From the NCBI GenBank assembly GCA_013350335.1, contig CM023540.1:43569222-43633221 (forward strand): 64,000 nt of DNA. Direction: 5' to 3'. This stretch comes from Chimonanthus salicifolius (lineage: Eukaryota > Streptophyta > Magnoliopsida > Laurales > Calycanthaceae). The notes below the pieces were generated by a model. That model did no database searches, was not told the DNA's origin, and saw only the letters and a list, made by a program, of their open reading frames with translations. A program made the position numbers and the translations under genes. Positions 48,734-60,513 of this stretch are shown piece after piece (positions within the stretch are counted from its first letter, which is position 1; each line of letters begins with the position of its first letter).

Positions 48734-51390
48734 GCTACAACATAGTTTTCTATTTGTGTAAGCCCTGAGAGCATAATAATCACTTTTGAAAGAAGTAAAT
48801 TATGGAAAAGAAAGCCAAAGATCTCTGCCCACCCATTTTCCTCCAAACAGAGGATTAGGAACTGATGACTTCAAGTATTTTGGCATGTACATTTGTCCAT
48901 AGTTTCCTATCACCCTTTTGTGAGAGTGAGTCTTTTCCTTCAATGACTTTACTTTTTGTGTTCATAGTCTCAACACATACCTTTACATTTATCTTTAACG
49001 CGAGATTTCCTAGATACTGTCTGTTAGGCCTCAAGATATGTCTTGGTTTGCAACACTGTGTAACTATGCCTAACTGTATTTCACAAATTCGTTTGATCCT
49101 TCCTGCAAATAGGGAAAAAAATAACGTTCAGAATATTTTTACAAGTAAGATCAGTCATTAAATCTGGGTTTCAGAGGCTATATGCACTTTACCATATGGA
49201 TCTCTGCCTTCTGGTAAATAACAATCAACAACTGAAGATGTGTATGTTCAACTTGCATATTTTCCAATTTTGCAGTAGACTGACTAGAAATGTCTCTGAG
49301 TACATCATCAATCTGGTTGGGTTGGCAAGAAGCGTATGGGAATTAAAGAATCTGTCACAAAATCCTACCAAGAAGAAGAAAAGGCCGTCAGGTTGCAGGT
49401 GTTATTTGTTGAAAGTAATACCATAAATTTAAATCTAAGAGAACAGGAAAAACATCATAGTGTCTTTCGTTGAAAGTAATACCAATAATTTAATCTAAAT
49501 GAACAGGTAAAACATCATACCATTCCAATATCTCTGCAAAAATCAACGAGTTGCCAGCAGAAGGAAACAACACCATTTTGGTTCGTGCTGTGATAAGTTC
49601 AAGCACTGTCCAATTTTCTACCTTACCACCATCAACCATTTTCTACATGTGGTCGAGTTAGGTTAGGCATTTGAGTGTTAACTTGCATGTTGAGCGAGTG
49701 AACGCATCACAGAACATAAGCACCATAAAGCAATCAATTACCATACAAACATGATTAGTATGCTGTATTTTAAATGTCAATAATGTACAGTTTGTTCTGT
49801 TGGATTTCATAGACCATAACTGGTTCAAGGACTTCGCAACGTTTAAGACATTGAAACAGACACGCAAGGATTAATGAAGGACATGGCTAAGCCAGAATGA
49901 AGCAAAAACAACATATTACTCCCATGGCCAGGTCAGAGTGATCGGTCTCGTTTGGTAATGGGAACAAATTAATCCCCAAACATGAATGGAACTTAGAAAA
50001 AATGCTGCTAGAATATTGTATAGCATACACAAGCAATATAACATGTTACAAATGATATTTTTCACCTCAAAAGAATGGTTGGACTAGGAAGATCATTGGG
50101 GATTGATTTCCAGGATGAGGAGCGAGCAGAGGCAGCCCTTCATTGGGTGGAGGGAATTTGTGCTAATTCAAAGAAAATGAGAATGGGTGGGTTACAGGTT
50201 CTTATCAAGGGTGATATTTGTAACTGGATTTTTTTTATCTGGAGTGGGTGATTGTATATGATGCCTTTCTGGTACTATTGTTGTTCTTCTGAATAAATTT
50301 GTTTCTGTCACCATTTTTTTTACAAAGAAAAAAAGAATAAAATAATAGAACAAGTTTTGCAGTACCTTGTTGATCATGTTCCACTGCCCTACTTGAGGAC
50401 GGCAGTGATCCTCACGACTACTTGGACTTGAGCTGAAACAACCAAATAGAAATTTTTGTGGCATAAACACATATCACTGAAATATAATAAGAGATTTAGG
50501 TCATTCTATTACCACCAGAGGTTGCAGAACACGAACGCCTATAGAAGCAAGCTCAGCTTTTACTTCAATACAAATTCCTTGGCAAAATCATCTCCACTGT
50601 AGTTGTTATAGTCACCAATCTAGAAGGGGTATCAAATGCAAGTATAAGGGGAAATATTGAAGCAAATGCAAAATCTAGAGAACCAAAACAGAGGAACTAT
50701 TTGCTGCTTAAATAAAGTAATAGGTACAGGCATTGAGTTAAGAGACTTGCAATATTGAATGTTTTTACCTCCTTTACATTACTTTCCCTGTCATGAGGAC
50801 GTTGGCATGAAGCTTTCAAAATGGCAGTAACTTGATTTTCATTCAATTTCTTTGAGTATCTCTGTCCTTCAACTATAGTACAAACCTGCAAAAATAAAAG
50901 AATTGACATAACACTAAATTGAGCAGTCAAAACAACAAAAACAGTAAAAGTAATAGAGGGAAATGCCAAAGGAAGTACCTCCATTGGTAAATAAATTGGT
51001 CGCTTATCAGTGCCCGCTTGAAGAGATGGCCATGTAACATACTGCAAGCGGGTACGGTATTTTTTCCAAAAGTACTGAAACACAGAAACTGTATGTCCAC
51101 ACTCATCAGGAAACCTATTAAATACCAAAAGATTCTCAATCAATAATGCTTATAATCATAGAATAGAACATGAAAGGAAAAGAAATAGCTGCATTGTGAC
51201 ATGTATAACATATAATTGAGAACAAATTAACAAGAAAATAGCATGAAAAAGATGATGGAATTAGAAGGGGATCAGAATCTAACATCAACTGGCTTGTGGG
51301 CACAGAAGTTATTCCAGAAACTCTATGTTGTCCACATGAATTTTTCCTATGGGTGTCTACAACTTTTACTCCCCTTAAGGCCTTCTTCAC

Positions 51391-53195
51391 CTGTATAAAA
51401 ACGACATATGGAAAAATCCATACAAACAGTCAAACGCAAGATGAAGTTTACCTTTGAACCTTTTTTTTTTTTTTTGAAAGGAAAACGATTACTAAATAAA
51501 CTTGAACAATCAATTGAGGAATAATGAGAAAGCACTAAAGCAAATCTCATACTCATGCAATTTTCAAGGTTTGGAACTTTCATGAATAGTTTGAGAGTAA
51601 AACATAGAATAATACAAGTTAAAAACCAAGAACAAGAGAAAGAGACAAAACGGTACAACCCAAGAAGGGCTAACTTAAATCAATTCAAAACGACAACTTC
51701 ATCGTAAAACCACAACATCTCAAAAAGTTTTTAACTCTAATGTCAAAAAATTCCATATAAACCACACTATCCCACTAAGAAAATATTTTGAGTTTAATCT
51801 CCAAAACCTATCAATGTGTTAGTTAAAAACCTTGGAAAAAAAAAAACTTATAAAACATTCATACTCTCTAGTCTTTAAGAGGCGCCCACACAATTATCTA
51901 ATCCAAAGCCCTGTGCATTTCTCTCTTTGTGCACTTCTTCCTCTGAATTCAAATCCAGTCTAAGCCAACACCCTTTCAGTCACAAGAGTAGATTCCTAAA
52001 ATTAAAAATATCTATGGACAACTTAACCTTTAGAACCCTGAAAAAAATAAAATAGGATGATGAGCCATTTTCATGGCCTAAACATGCCCCCAGTCTGACT
52101 TAATCATGTCGTAATAACATGCTTGAACACATATAATAGCGCAATTAGCTGTGCTTGATTTTTTTTTTTTTTGCCCATTTACGTAAAGGCAGCAAGCTTA
52201 ACTAATTGAATTAGTTTAAGAATTAAGAAGTCCAAACTTTTCAGCGCATTTTGTCACATGCGTGTGTAAACTTAGTTCACTTTCCTTTTATTTTAAAAAA
52301 ATTATTGTGAAATCTATTAAAATCTAACCAATGAGATTGACATTAGGACTTGACTAGCTACAAATGAATTTCCAACCCCTTGATCATAATGAACAAAATC
52401 ACCAAAAGTCATTTTTTGAAGACACGTTGTGATTTTCTCCACTATTATCAAGTCGTTCGAAATTAAATTTTCACTAAAATTTGATCCTATGTGTAGCTCA
52501 CCACATCTTTTAATGGGTCAAGAAATTTTTGTAAAATGTAAAAGGACAGACACCAAATGTAGTCTCTACACTCTACACTTGTATCATACTAATACTTGGT
52601 AACTTGTGCCTTCTTTAAGGGTTTTACCATGGTAAAAGTTAAATAGAGAATTTCAAAATTTCAGCTACGGGTTTCTTTTTTTTACCATTGAACTTGAAAA
52701 TTTCAAAAAAAATATTCTTAAAAATGGGCTCAAATGGAAGGGCTAAGGCTTTGTACATTTTAAACAAGCTGGTTTAGACTTGAAAAGATCAATGAGTTAT
52801 GGGTAGGCTCCGGCTTTTAAGTGACCCAAATAGAAACAAGATATGAGATGATTTATATAACTTTACAATACTCAGATTTAACAATCCTTGGCCTCTTAAA
52901 TGTCTCCTTGGTGCACTCTGTTAGAGTTGAATCAAAGTAAAGGAAAAAGGCCTACTTGAGGAATTAACTAGAAGAGAAGGGGGATACAATAAAATCTAAA
53001 TTAATCAATGTAGAACATCAATAATAATCATCAATTTGTTCTTTAATTGGATAAAAAAACCACAATGTAGCTAACCTAAGTAAACTTTACAAACCTTCCC
53101 GAATTCAATCAGAAGAATTAAAATCAACAAAGCAATTAGTTAAAGTTTACCTGAGACGCCACCACTACTTTTCGACAGATAAACTGAGAGTAAAC
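51391..53195. other. Non-coding DNA between the Argonaute and kinesin relics
   Basis: 1.8 kb of AT-rich sequence. I looked for the missing Argonaute N-terminal domain on the minus strand and found nothing. No repeats with defined ends. Confidence 0.5.
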
Positions 53196-53954
53196 CTATA
53201 GGGAGGATAAGCTGTTTTTCCAGATTAAAGTTCTCCAGCTAGTCCTAGTCTTCCTAGGTTTGAAACTTAGCCCAAACATCTCCTTTGTGGCCTGCGATGG
53301 CTCTACAAACCCTACCAGTCTTGCAACAATTGTGGCGCTCGCCATGATGTGGTCCATGTCCTTAGTCTCAGTCCACAGGCAATGGGCCAACTGTAGTCTC
53401 CTCTGCTTCGTGTCCAGTCCAATGCCCCACTTCTGGTAAAGGTTCTCCCTTTCATCCACTGAGAACCTCTTCTGCATTCACTTGCTCAGCATCTCCCTCT
53501 CATGTCGAAGAGCCCTCATGCTGCATTTTGTCCGAAGACATTCATGTTAGAAATATAAAGTTATGAGGAAGTGCACTGGAACGAGGAAAATGGATGCCTG
53601 AGCTATAATGAAAGAATTTAAAGATGGCAGGACCTACCTTGTTGCTGGTGTAACAATGCGGCCATCTACCATGATTGGTTTACCGAGACTTCCCTGAGAA
53701 AACGTGTTCTTTAGAAAGGGCAGCCGCCTCAGGTCTACTGCCATGTAAATTGAATCCGCTGGATCACCTTTGAAGAGTAGGAAAAAGTAACTCATGTGGA
53801 TCAGGGAACTATAGCAATCAGACCAAAGCTCAATTATTTCTCTCTGTAGCCTTTCAAATTCCAAGGGCCAATTTGATGGAGATTCCAATGGAATTTGCAT
53901 TGGATCCACGCCTACATCTTTTGAAGTCTTTACAGTTCCAAGGTCTTCATCATC
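53196..53954 (-). pseudogene. C-terminal part of a NACK/KIN-7-type kinesin
   Basis: Two exons on the minus strand, 53954-53638 and 53520-53196, joined by a GT..AG intron. They encode the conserved tail of NACK kinesins: [54 protein letters not shown], then RFSVDERENLYQKWGIGLD and KEMFGLSF, with a natural stop. NACK kinesins carry the MAP kinase kinase kinase that drives the phragmoplast in plant cytokinesis; the tail binds it. An in-frame TGA at 53480-53478 stands where the family has a Gln (LSK-stop-MQKRF). No motor domain exists upstream; an LTR begins 80 bases away and other repeats follow. It is a 5'-truncated relic on the same strand as the Argonaute relic. Confidence 0.85.
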
Positions 53955-54943
53955 CTACGGTTCACCCATCTGAATACCCTTAAAAGAGAAGAATCCATGC
54001 TCAATGAAAAATGCAGTAAGAAAGATACATACTGTCACGCCCCGACTCGACCGATGGGCTCGGAACGCGACTGATTTTTTTTTTTTTAAGATAAACTGAA
54101 CCACAAGCATTCTTACTGGGCTGGATCAACAGTTAGGCCCAGCGGTTACACATTAGCCTGTTATGTGGACTCAAACATGTACCATATGCTTCCCAAAAAC
54201 CAAGACATAACAACATCAAATCAAATCCAACATTGATTAATACAAAACATAAGAAAATCAATCATTGATTCATCATTCAAAACATTGTCTCAAAAGGCAA
54301 CATAGCCTAATACATCATTTACAAAATCACATCAGAGTAGCTACAGAAAACGCAGCAGTCCTAGATCAACACATTAACACACGCCAAGCACCACACTCAG
54401 TACTTTACAAAGAAAAATGGTTCCAAAAACCAGAAAGCACAAATACAAGGGTATTTCCTCTCAGTGGGAATCCCAAAGCAACGCCGCAGCTTAACCACTC
54501 TAAGCTTCAAACGGATGGTTCTCCTCCCCGGGTTCATCTCCTAAAAGGTGAGTGGGATGAGCTAACTAGCCCAGTGAAGGAAATATAACAATGCACATTA
54601 AGTAAATAATAAAACAGGTTAGTCACAGTTCAATATCACATGCTTGATAACAATAAGCATAATCTCAAATAATACGTTAACATCATCAATCACTGCCATT
54701 ATCCACCGTAACCTCTAGGCACCACCTTGACAACAATCGTATTAAGTCCCGACACGGTCAAAATACATCCTTTCAAGTACATCTCCTGCACTCCCATGGC
54801 CGGTACCGACACCCTCAGTAACTGTCACCACCCATGATCAGTAGACGTAAACCATCTCCCATATGGGCGATATTGATTCAATAGTCCAGGTACGTGGAAG
54901 CAGTCTTACAAACTCGTATGATCAACATCATATCATTCTCAAT

Positions 54944-55105
54944 CATCATTAGCACTCTTACCATAGTGCAACAAGTCTAGGCCAACATCATAAGCACTCT
55001 TACCATAGTGCAACAAGTCTAGGCCAACATCATAAGCACTCTTACCATAGTGCATCAAGTCTAGGCCAACATCATAAGCACTCTTACCATAGTGCATCAA
55101 GTCTG
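54944..55105. repeat. 42-bp tandem repeat in the second solo LTR
   Basis: Four copies of a unit beginning 'catcataagcactcttacc', with starts at 54944, 54986, 55028 and 55070. Confidence 0.95.
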
Positions 55106-55750
55106 GGCACATGAAAACCTATTTACAAAATCTGCAGAGTTAAGTTCCCTCACCGTTCTGTGTGGTTTACGCGGTCTCTGTTCAAACAACATACAAGTGC
55201 ACAATCAATATACATAACAAATACGTACATATACGTATAATTTGGAAATCATGCATTTTCCCACAAAATATCCGGGGTTGATGGAAATGAGTCTCCTACT
55301 TGGTTTCTATCCTTTTTAAAATCATCAACAAGATAATAATATAATAATAAAAGGGGCTCAGTCCAAACTCATATTGTCTTCTGGGCATTGACCAGATTGA
55401 CTTATTGAGTGAGGTCTAGATCCTCAGGTCACTTCTCGGTTGTCTTCTGGATAGGACCAGAGCTGACATTTTGAGTAGGCCTCGAGGTCACTCAGTACCC
55501 GACTATAGTGTCGTCCTGGAAGTGATCCCGACTAGTGTCGGACTGAAAGCGGATACAATAATATTTACACTATAAATAATAAGAGAAAAGGGGTTAGTAC
55601 ACTTTTAATTAACAAGGGGGGGTATAAATCATAACAAATAATCAAACACAATACATAATCATCAATATTAGACAAAAACAATACTCCAACAATACTTTAT
55701 CCTTTAAAACAGTGTTCCTCGGAACATCACTTCGGAACTTGGGTACAGTG

Positions 55751-56100
55751 GCTTCGGATCCTCCGAACCACTCAAAACTGAGTTACTGGCCTCGGAACTT
55801 GGGGCCCGACTTTGGATCGTCCGAAGACTGGGTCTCGGACCGTCCGAAGTCCATCCGAAAAAGGAAAATCTAAAAACACTAAGTCTCGGTGGGTCTGCAA
55901 GGCTCGGAACGTCCGAAGGCATGGTTCGGACCTTCCGAATAGGTTCGGTCCTTCCGAGCTTGGCTCGGTCCTTCCGAAGGAGGTCTGGCTCGCCTCGGGC
56001 GGATTGGGCTTCGGGTTGAAGCTCGGAACGTCCGAGGGTCACGGCTCGGACCGTCCGAATTTCGGACCGTCCGAAGATCGGCTCTCGGACCTTCCGAGAG
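55751..56100. repeat. Array of eleven TTCGGACCGTCCGAA-type palindromes in the second solo LTR
   Basis: Imperfect copies of a 15-bp palindrome, with 7-base arms TTCGGAC and GTCCGAA, start near 55752, 55811, 55834, 55902, 55925, 55944, 55964, 56022, 56045, 56061 and 56084. The half sites stay well conserved while the sequence between them does not. Confidence 0.85.
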
Positions 56101-57719
56101 TCATCTTCTCCAACTGTCTGCAACAGCAGACAGTCACGGCGGTTCCACAGTGAAATGCGATTTCAGAAAGGGAGGACTTCCCGGATTCATTTTTCACATC
56201 CGTCTGGTCTGATGGACTCCTCTGGGAGTCCTCTTTCCATAGGGAGAGGTTTGGAGCTCAGAAGCTCAAAGGGTCATCCGATTTTAACAGTGAAAGCTCA
56301 CGGGTACATGAAACCCATGATTTTCCTTAAAACTTTAAACTGGTTTTTCTCATTGAAAACAGGGTCAAAATCTGATTTTCTTGATTCAAAACCGGTTAGA
56401 ATTGAAAGAGGAATGCAATGGATACCTTCACTGAGGTTCCTGGGCTGAAAATCTGGATTTTGAAATCCTTCCCTCTAAGCTACCGTAACTGGTAAACAGA
56501 GAAGGAATAGAGGCTCGATCATCGGGGTTTACAGAGAAGAGAAGAAATGAGTGGGAGTTCAACCGATGGGGAACGGCTGAATTTATAGGAATTCAGCCGG
56601 GGAGAGATGCCGGAAATCCGCGATGGGACGGGACGACGGTAATGATCATTGCCGGAAAACGGGCCGGGCAGCAGTGCATGCGCCCGCATGCCGTCGTGGC
56701 TGACGCTGCTACAGTGCCAGATTCTGGGTTTTGCAAATCAGCCCTCCAACAGTTTACAAATTGCACATAAGTCCTAGTTTTTCATAAAACCGATTTTTAA
56801 ACTAAAAGTAATGTTTTAAAAACTCAAAAAACTTGATCCAACCTTACAGATGGGTTGGGTTTTGAAAACCTTGGTCACCATAAAAATTTCAGATTTTATC
56901 TCTCAATAAAAACCCTTGATTTAAACAAAAATCATATTTTACCCATAATTACTTCATTAAACAAATGTAGAAATAATCAATTTGTAAATCTTATTTTGAA
57001 ATGAAATGAAATAACTCGACCATTCTTAAAATGGTCTAACATCAAATACCATTTTCAAAATTTATCTCTTTCCCGAAATTATTTAAAATAGTTAAAACTC
57101 CCTTTCGGGGTTTTGACGGGCGGGTTTTAAATACCATTTCCTGAAAATAATTTCATTTTTAAAATCAGAAATGCAAATCATTTATTAGGAGAACATTATT
57201 AATCAAAGATAATCACTCATCAACAAAGTTTATAAAATAAACACAACAAGTGGTAAATTACCAAAATACCCCTCCAGCTGAACGGGCTGGATCACTGAGC
57301 TCTCGAGCTTGGATTGGGCCAAACTTGGGCTTTCCTCAAAGCCCTGACCGAAATCCTCGAGATCAAACAGTTAAGCGAGATTATTTAGCTAAGACACGTC
57401 TAATCTGAGACAGGGTATTACACATATTATAAGAAATGATAGATTCTTATATAAAAAACAATTAGCAAGACCAATTGATGCCATCTCCATTTCCTCAAAT
57501 ATCTTCAATGAGACAAATATAACTATGATATTCTTTAAAACACTTGCCTTTTGCCATTGAATAGGAAATGGTTTCCTAGGAACGAGGAATTTCTCATGGG
57601 AGTTGACATTCCTAGATCATGCCATATTTTGAAATAGTGAAATCTATGAGATAAATAAATGAGAAGCAACTTCTTGAGGTAATCTTGAAGTCTATGAGAT
57701 AAATAAATGGTTTCCTAGA

Positions 57720-58140
57720 AACAAAAGTTTGCTATCTATGTTGGAGAGGTGAGAAACCAGTTGTTCATTTAGTCCTGCATTGTCCCTTTTTCATCCCCTT
57801 TGTTCATTTAATCTTGCATTGTCTCTTTTCGATCCCCATATGATCCTTATTTTCTATCTTTTTTCTACCTTCACTAGGTCCTACCTCCTCCATTCCTTAC
57901 ATGATCTGATTATGGGATGTGGTTTGAATCCCTTCCCCACAAAAATGCCAAACATGTACTGCTCGCCATCATATGGTTTGTTTGGCAAGAATGCAGAAGA
58001 AGATTCTTTGAGAACAAAGCATTGACAGGTTGCAGTGCTACAGAAGAGAAGATCAAGCCAGACACGATACAATGGGCTATGGCAATAGTGTCCTTCAGTG
58101 GCTTTTCGATTAACCAATTCCACAAAGGAGTTGGATAACC
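57720..58140 (+). mobile_element. LINE remnant (C-terminal zinc-knuckle region)
   Basis: A frame near 57940-58135 reads IIWFVWQECRRRFFENKAL, like the tail of plant LINE polymerases ('WLIWKERNNRIF'), after a 'CYLCWRGEKPVVHLVLHC' zinc-knuckle-like stretch near 57735. Interrupted and short. Confidence 0.5.
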
Positions 58141-58674
58141 TAATCATAAGTTGTACATTTATCTTCATTCTGTATTAGTGCATTTCTTACTGATTGTGAC
58201 CTAAATCCCTGTTGAACCTGTTTTTCAGTTGTGTAGTTTCTCTTTGCATTCAACAAAATTTTGTTAATGATCTGAAAAATGAAATTGCAACCTTTTTATG
58301 ACCAGAAAGACAAGAATGAAATGATGAGAATAACTAATTTCAATCAACAAGATCATTTAAAAAAGGTCACAGTGTGGGTAGCATAACAGTTAGAGGGGCT
58401 CATTTGGAAAAGATAAATGAAAGTGACTAACAAAAAAATAGAACAAAAAAAAAAAAAGCAGTAAAACATAGACAACACCAAATGTATTGATGATATAATC
58501 TCTAAAAATATTATTGATAATAGATTTGTCAAATGTTAATTTGAACAGTGATGATTTACAGTTTCAGCAAAATTGATCAGCAGTAAAATTTACAAAATCT
58601 CATTGTATCCTTTAAGAATGTCAGCAGAAGACTTGAAGAACAACTCAAACCCCATAAAGAAAGAGGGTAAAAAT

Positions 58675-59336
58675 TCAGGAAAAATAATCAGGAAGCCCAT
58701 CAAAAAAACTGTTATCAACAAACTCAGAGGTGAATGAAACAGATGGCTCGGAGACAGCCACCATCGCCTGCATTGGATTGTCGGCATTACAGAAAACTGT
58801 GGCAGCATCATCACAGACAGGTCCCAACGTTTCTTGGCCACAATAGATATTGTTCACTTGATCGGACATGTCCGGCTCCAATGGACTGGATTGTTGCTGT
58901 TTGCCCTGTGCCTGCAACACCCCCCTCCTCTCATTCAAATATTTTTGCAGCTCCTCCAATTCGTCTAAATCATCCATGTCTTCAATCTCAACCCGCTTCC
59001 CAATCGCACCCAATTGGGTTTTCTTCTCCTCCGTGACGACATAACCCTCTTCGTCTTCAAGTTGCAAGACGAGATTGGAAACAGCAGAGTCCGGCGTCAT
59101 CTGTTCATCTGCAGCAGGAGGAGAATCGCCAACCTTGGTGAGGAAACGGCGGAAGACATTTTTGGCACCGCTGGAGCTGCCAAAGACGTAGGGTTTATCA
59201 TCGCAATCGAAGACGACAACGGCAACGTCGGATCTGCTGAGAGTTTTAAGCTCTGAAGCCTTCTTGAAAAGCCCGGCGCACCTCTTCGTGAAACAGGCAC
59301 GCCGCTTCTGGCGATCTTGATTCTACCCTTTCCCAT
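58675..59336 (-). pseudogene. Type I (M-alpha) MADS-box gene with a damaged DNA-binding start
   Basis: The minus-strand ATG at 59336 gives MGKGRIKI, the usual MADS start. The family continues in another frame from about 59312: RRACFTKRCAGLFKKASELK, SRSDVAVVVFDCDDKPYVFG, then a C-terminal part with an acidic coiled-coil stretch (DMDDLDELEELQKYLNERR) and a stop at 58675. About ten residues of the N-terminal DNA-contact helix (the 'xxIxNKxxR' part) are absent at the junction, so a deletion that also shifted the frame is the simplest reading. Type I MADS proteins such as AGL61/AGL62 act in the female gametophyte and endosperm. Without the shift the protein would be about 220 residues, single-exon, typical of M-alpha. 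Probably dead, unless the sequence has an error at 59312. Confidence 0.8.
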
Positions 59337-59541
59337 ATCTTCAATTTCTTACAGAAGTGAAAGTAGACAATCTCGATCAGAATTTCAAAATGATCTCTCT
59401 GGAAATAAAAAAAAAAAATCTCCGTTAGAATTTCAAATGACTTTCAAGAAAATCTTTCTCAGAATTTTGCTCGTGATGAAAGTAGACAATCTCCCTCTTG
59501 CAGGAGAGACACGCTTTACAAAGCCGTTGAGAAGAAGAAGT

Positions 59542-60513
59542 CTTTACCCTAAAATTTTGAATTTCAAATGCTTCATGCACTAGGTTATTTTAACGAGATC
59601 GACCGACACAATTTTTTTTTTTCGAATTACTAATAACATTTTAGCTCATAATAAATGTAAATAATTAAAAATATCACTTCTTTAAAAATATAGATTTAAT
59701 TTTCATTTCTATTTATTTTATATATTTTCATTGTTGGATCGATCATGATGAGTAAAAGTATTTAATTAATAGTTTAATTTTATTTTGCAAGATCAAAGAC
59801 TAAAATAATTGAATAGATCTAATTTTTAGGAATTTATTTATTTTATAATAATTTATTCAGTTTATTTAATTTTTATTATAAAATGAGACCTACCTTTTAA
59901 CTGTACCACATACAAGAATATCTAAAGTGTCAAATTTGAATGTCTACTATACCTATTTTTTTTTTAGTTAAATGTAGTTATTAATATTATATTATTGAAT
60001 TTTCTACTTTGCTTGGCACAATCTTCCCAAATACTCGTGCCAGATGGGAGAAAATTTTTAGAAGGGAAGACCCTTTTATTTTTTGTTTTATAAATTGAAA
60101 ATTTAATCGTATAGATTTAAAAAAATTTATATCAAAATTCAATTTCTAATCATTCAATAAAGGCCAAAATCATTAAGAGTCATTTTTGTAGAGACATATG
60201 CTATTTTTTTCTATCAAGATCAAGTAGGTAGAAATTGTTTCTTGGAACAAAATTTTAAATGATGGTAGATATTTAAATATATATATTTTAATTTATATAG
60301 TTCGAATATTTTTTTTAAAAGATAAAAATCAGTGTCAGGTGCAAAATAAACAAACTTTAAATATAAACTCGGACTTTTATAAATATAAATAGGCTCAGAC
60401 TTTGACTTAGTTTTTGAGATTTCTTTCTCAATAGTGATTCTTCACTTGGATGATGATTATAATTAAATTTTTGACTTTAAAAGGCAAATTTTATTTTTTA
60501 GATTGAGTTCTGG
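59542..60513. repeat. Tandem segmental duplication, copy 1 (empty site)
   Basis: This 972-bp stretch is followed directly by a second copy, both opening with 'ctttaccctaaaattttg'. It keeps the uninterrupted sequence 'gcaaaataaacaaacttt' where copy 2 holds the foldback element. It begins about 200 bases upstream of the MADS start. Confidence 0.85.

Larger units (their letters stand above)
46560..51390 (-). pseudogene. Argonaute relic, AGO5/MEL1 clade, lacking the N-terminal domain
   Basis: Exons on the minus strand follow an Argonaute in order. PAZ entry VKKALRGVKV is at 51390. PAZ pieces SVFQYFWKKY, RPIYLPMEV and GQRYSKKLNE cover 51117-50769, and PQVGQWNMINK lies at 50430-50361. PIWI pieces are VGGRNTVL and [18 protein letters not shown] (48660-48527), VVASMDWPEITEYRGLVS (48425), DGVSEGQFSQVLLNEIEA (48070), [14 protein letters not shown] (47880), [16 protein letters not shown] (47150-47040), VPPAYYAHLAAF (46735), and the end VMFYC at 46560. 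Argonautes bind small RNAs and cut targets. Word choices such as WPSLQAGTDKRPIYLPMEV fit AGO5/MEL1. No N-terminal domain or start is found upstream. Frame breaks occur near 50575, 49575, 48350, 48200 and 46690, and most of the MID domain is missing between 49510 and 48660. Not functional as read. Confidence 0.85.
54033..57422. mobile_element. Second solo LTR of a large retrotransposon (3.39 kb)
   Basis: Begins TGTCACGCCCCGA and ends GGGTATTACA, close to the ends of 23860-27432. Flanking 5 bases are 'catac' and 'catat' (four of five). No gag or pol frames. Contains a 42-bp tandem repeat and an array of short palindromes, listed separately. The difference in the flank suggests an older insertion than the first LTR. 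Confidence 0.7.

Noticed and set aside
49180..49480. A possible missing MID-domain exon of the Argonaute relic
   Set aside because: I read the minus strand through this interval and found no Argonaute wording, so the MID part is counted as lost.
54590..55100. A CRISPR-like array (evenly spaced 42-bp repeats)
   Set aside because: The repeats are simple head-to-tail units without unique spacers and lie in a plant LTR.
55704..56123. A 139-codon open frame in the second solo LTR
   Set aside because: It runs through the GC-rich palindrome array, and the opposite strand is open too. Composition explains it, and no domain is visible.
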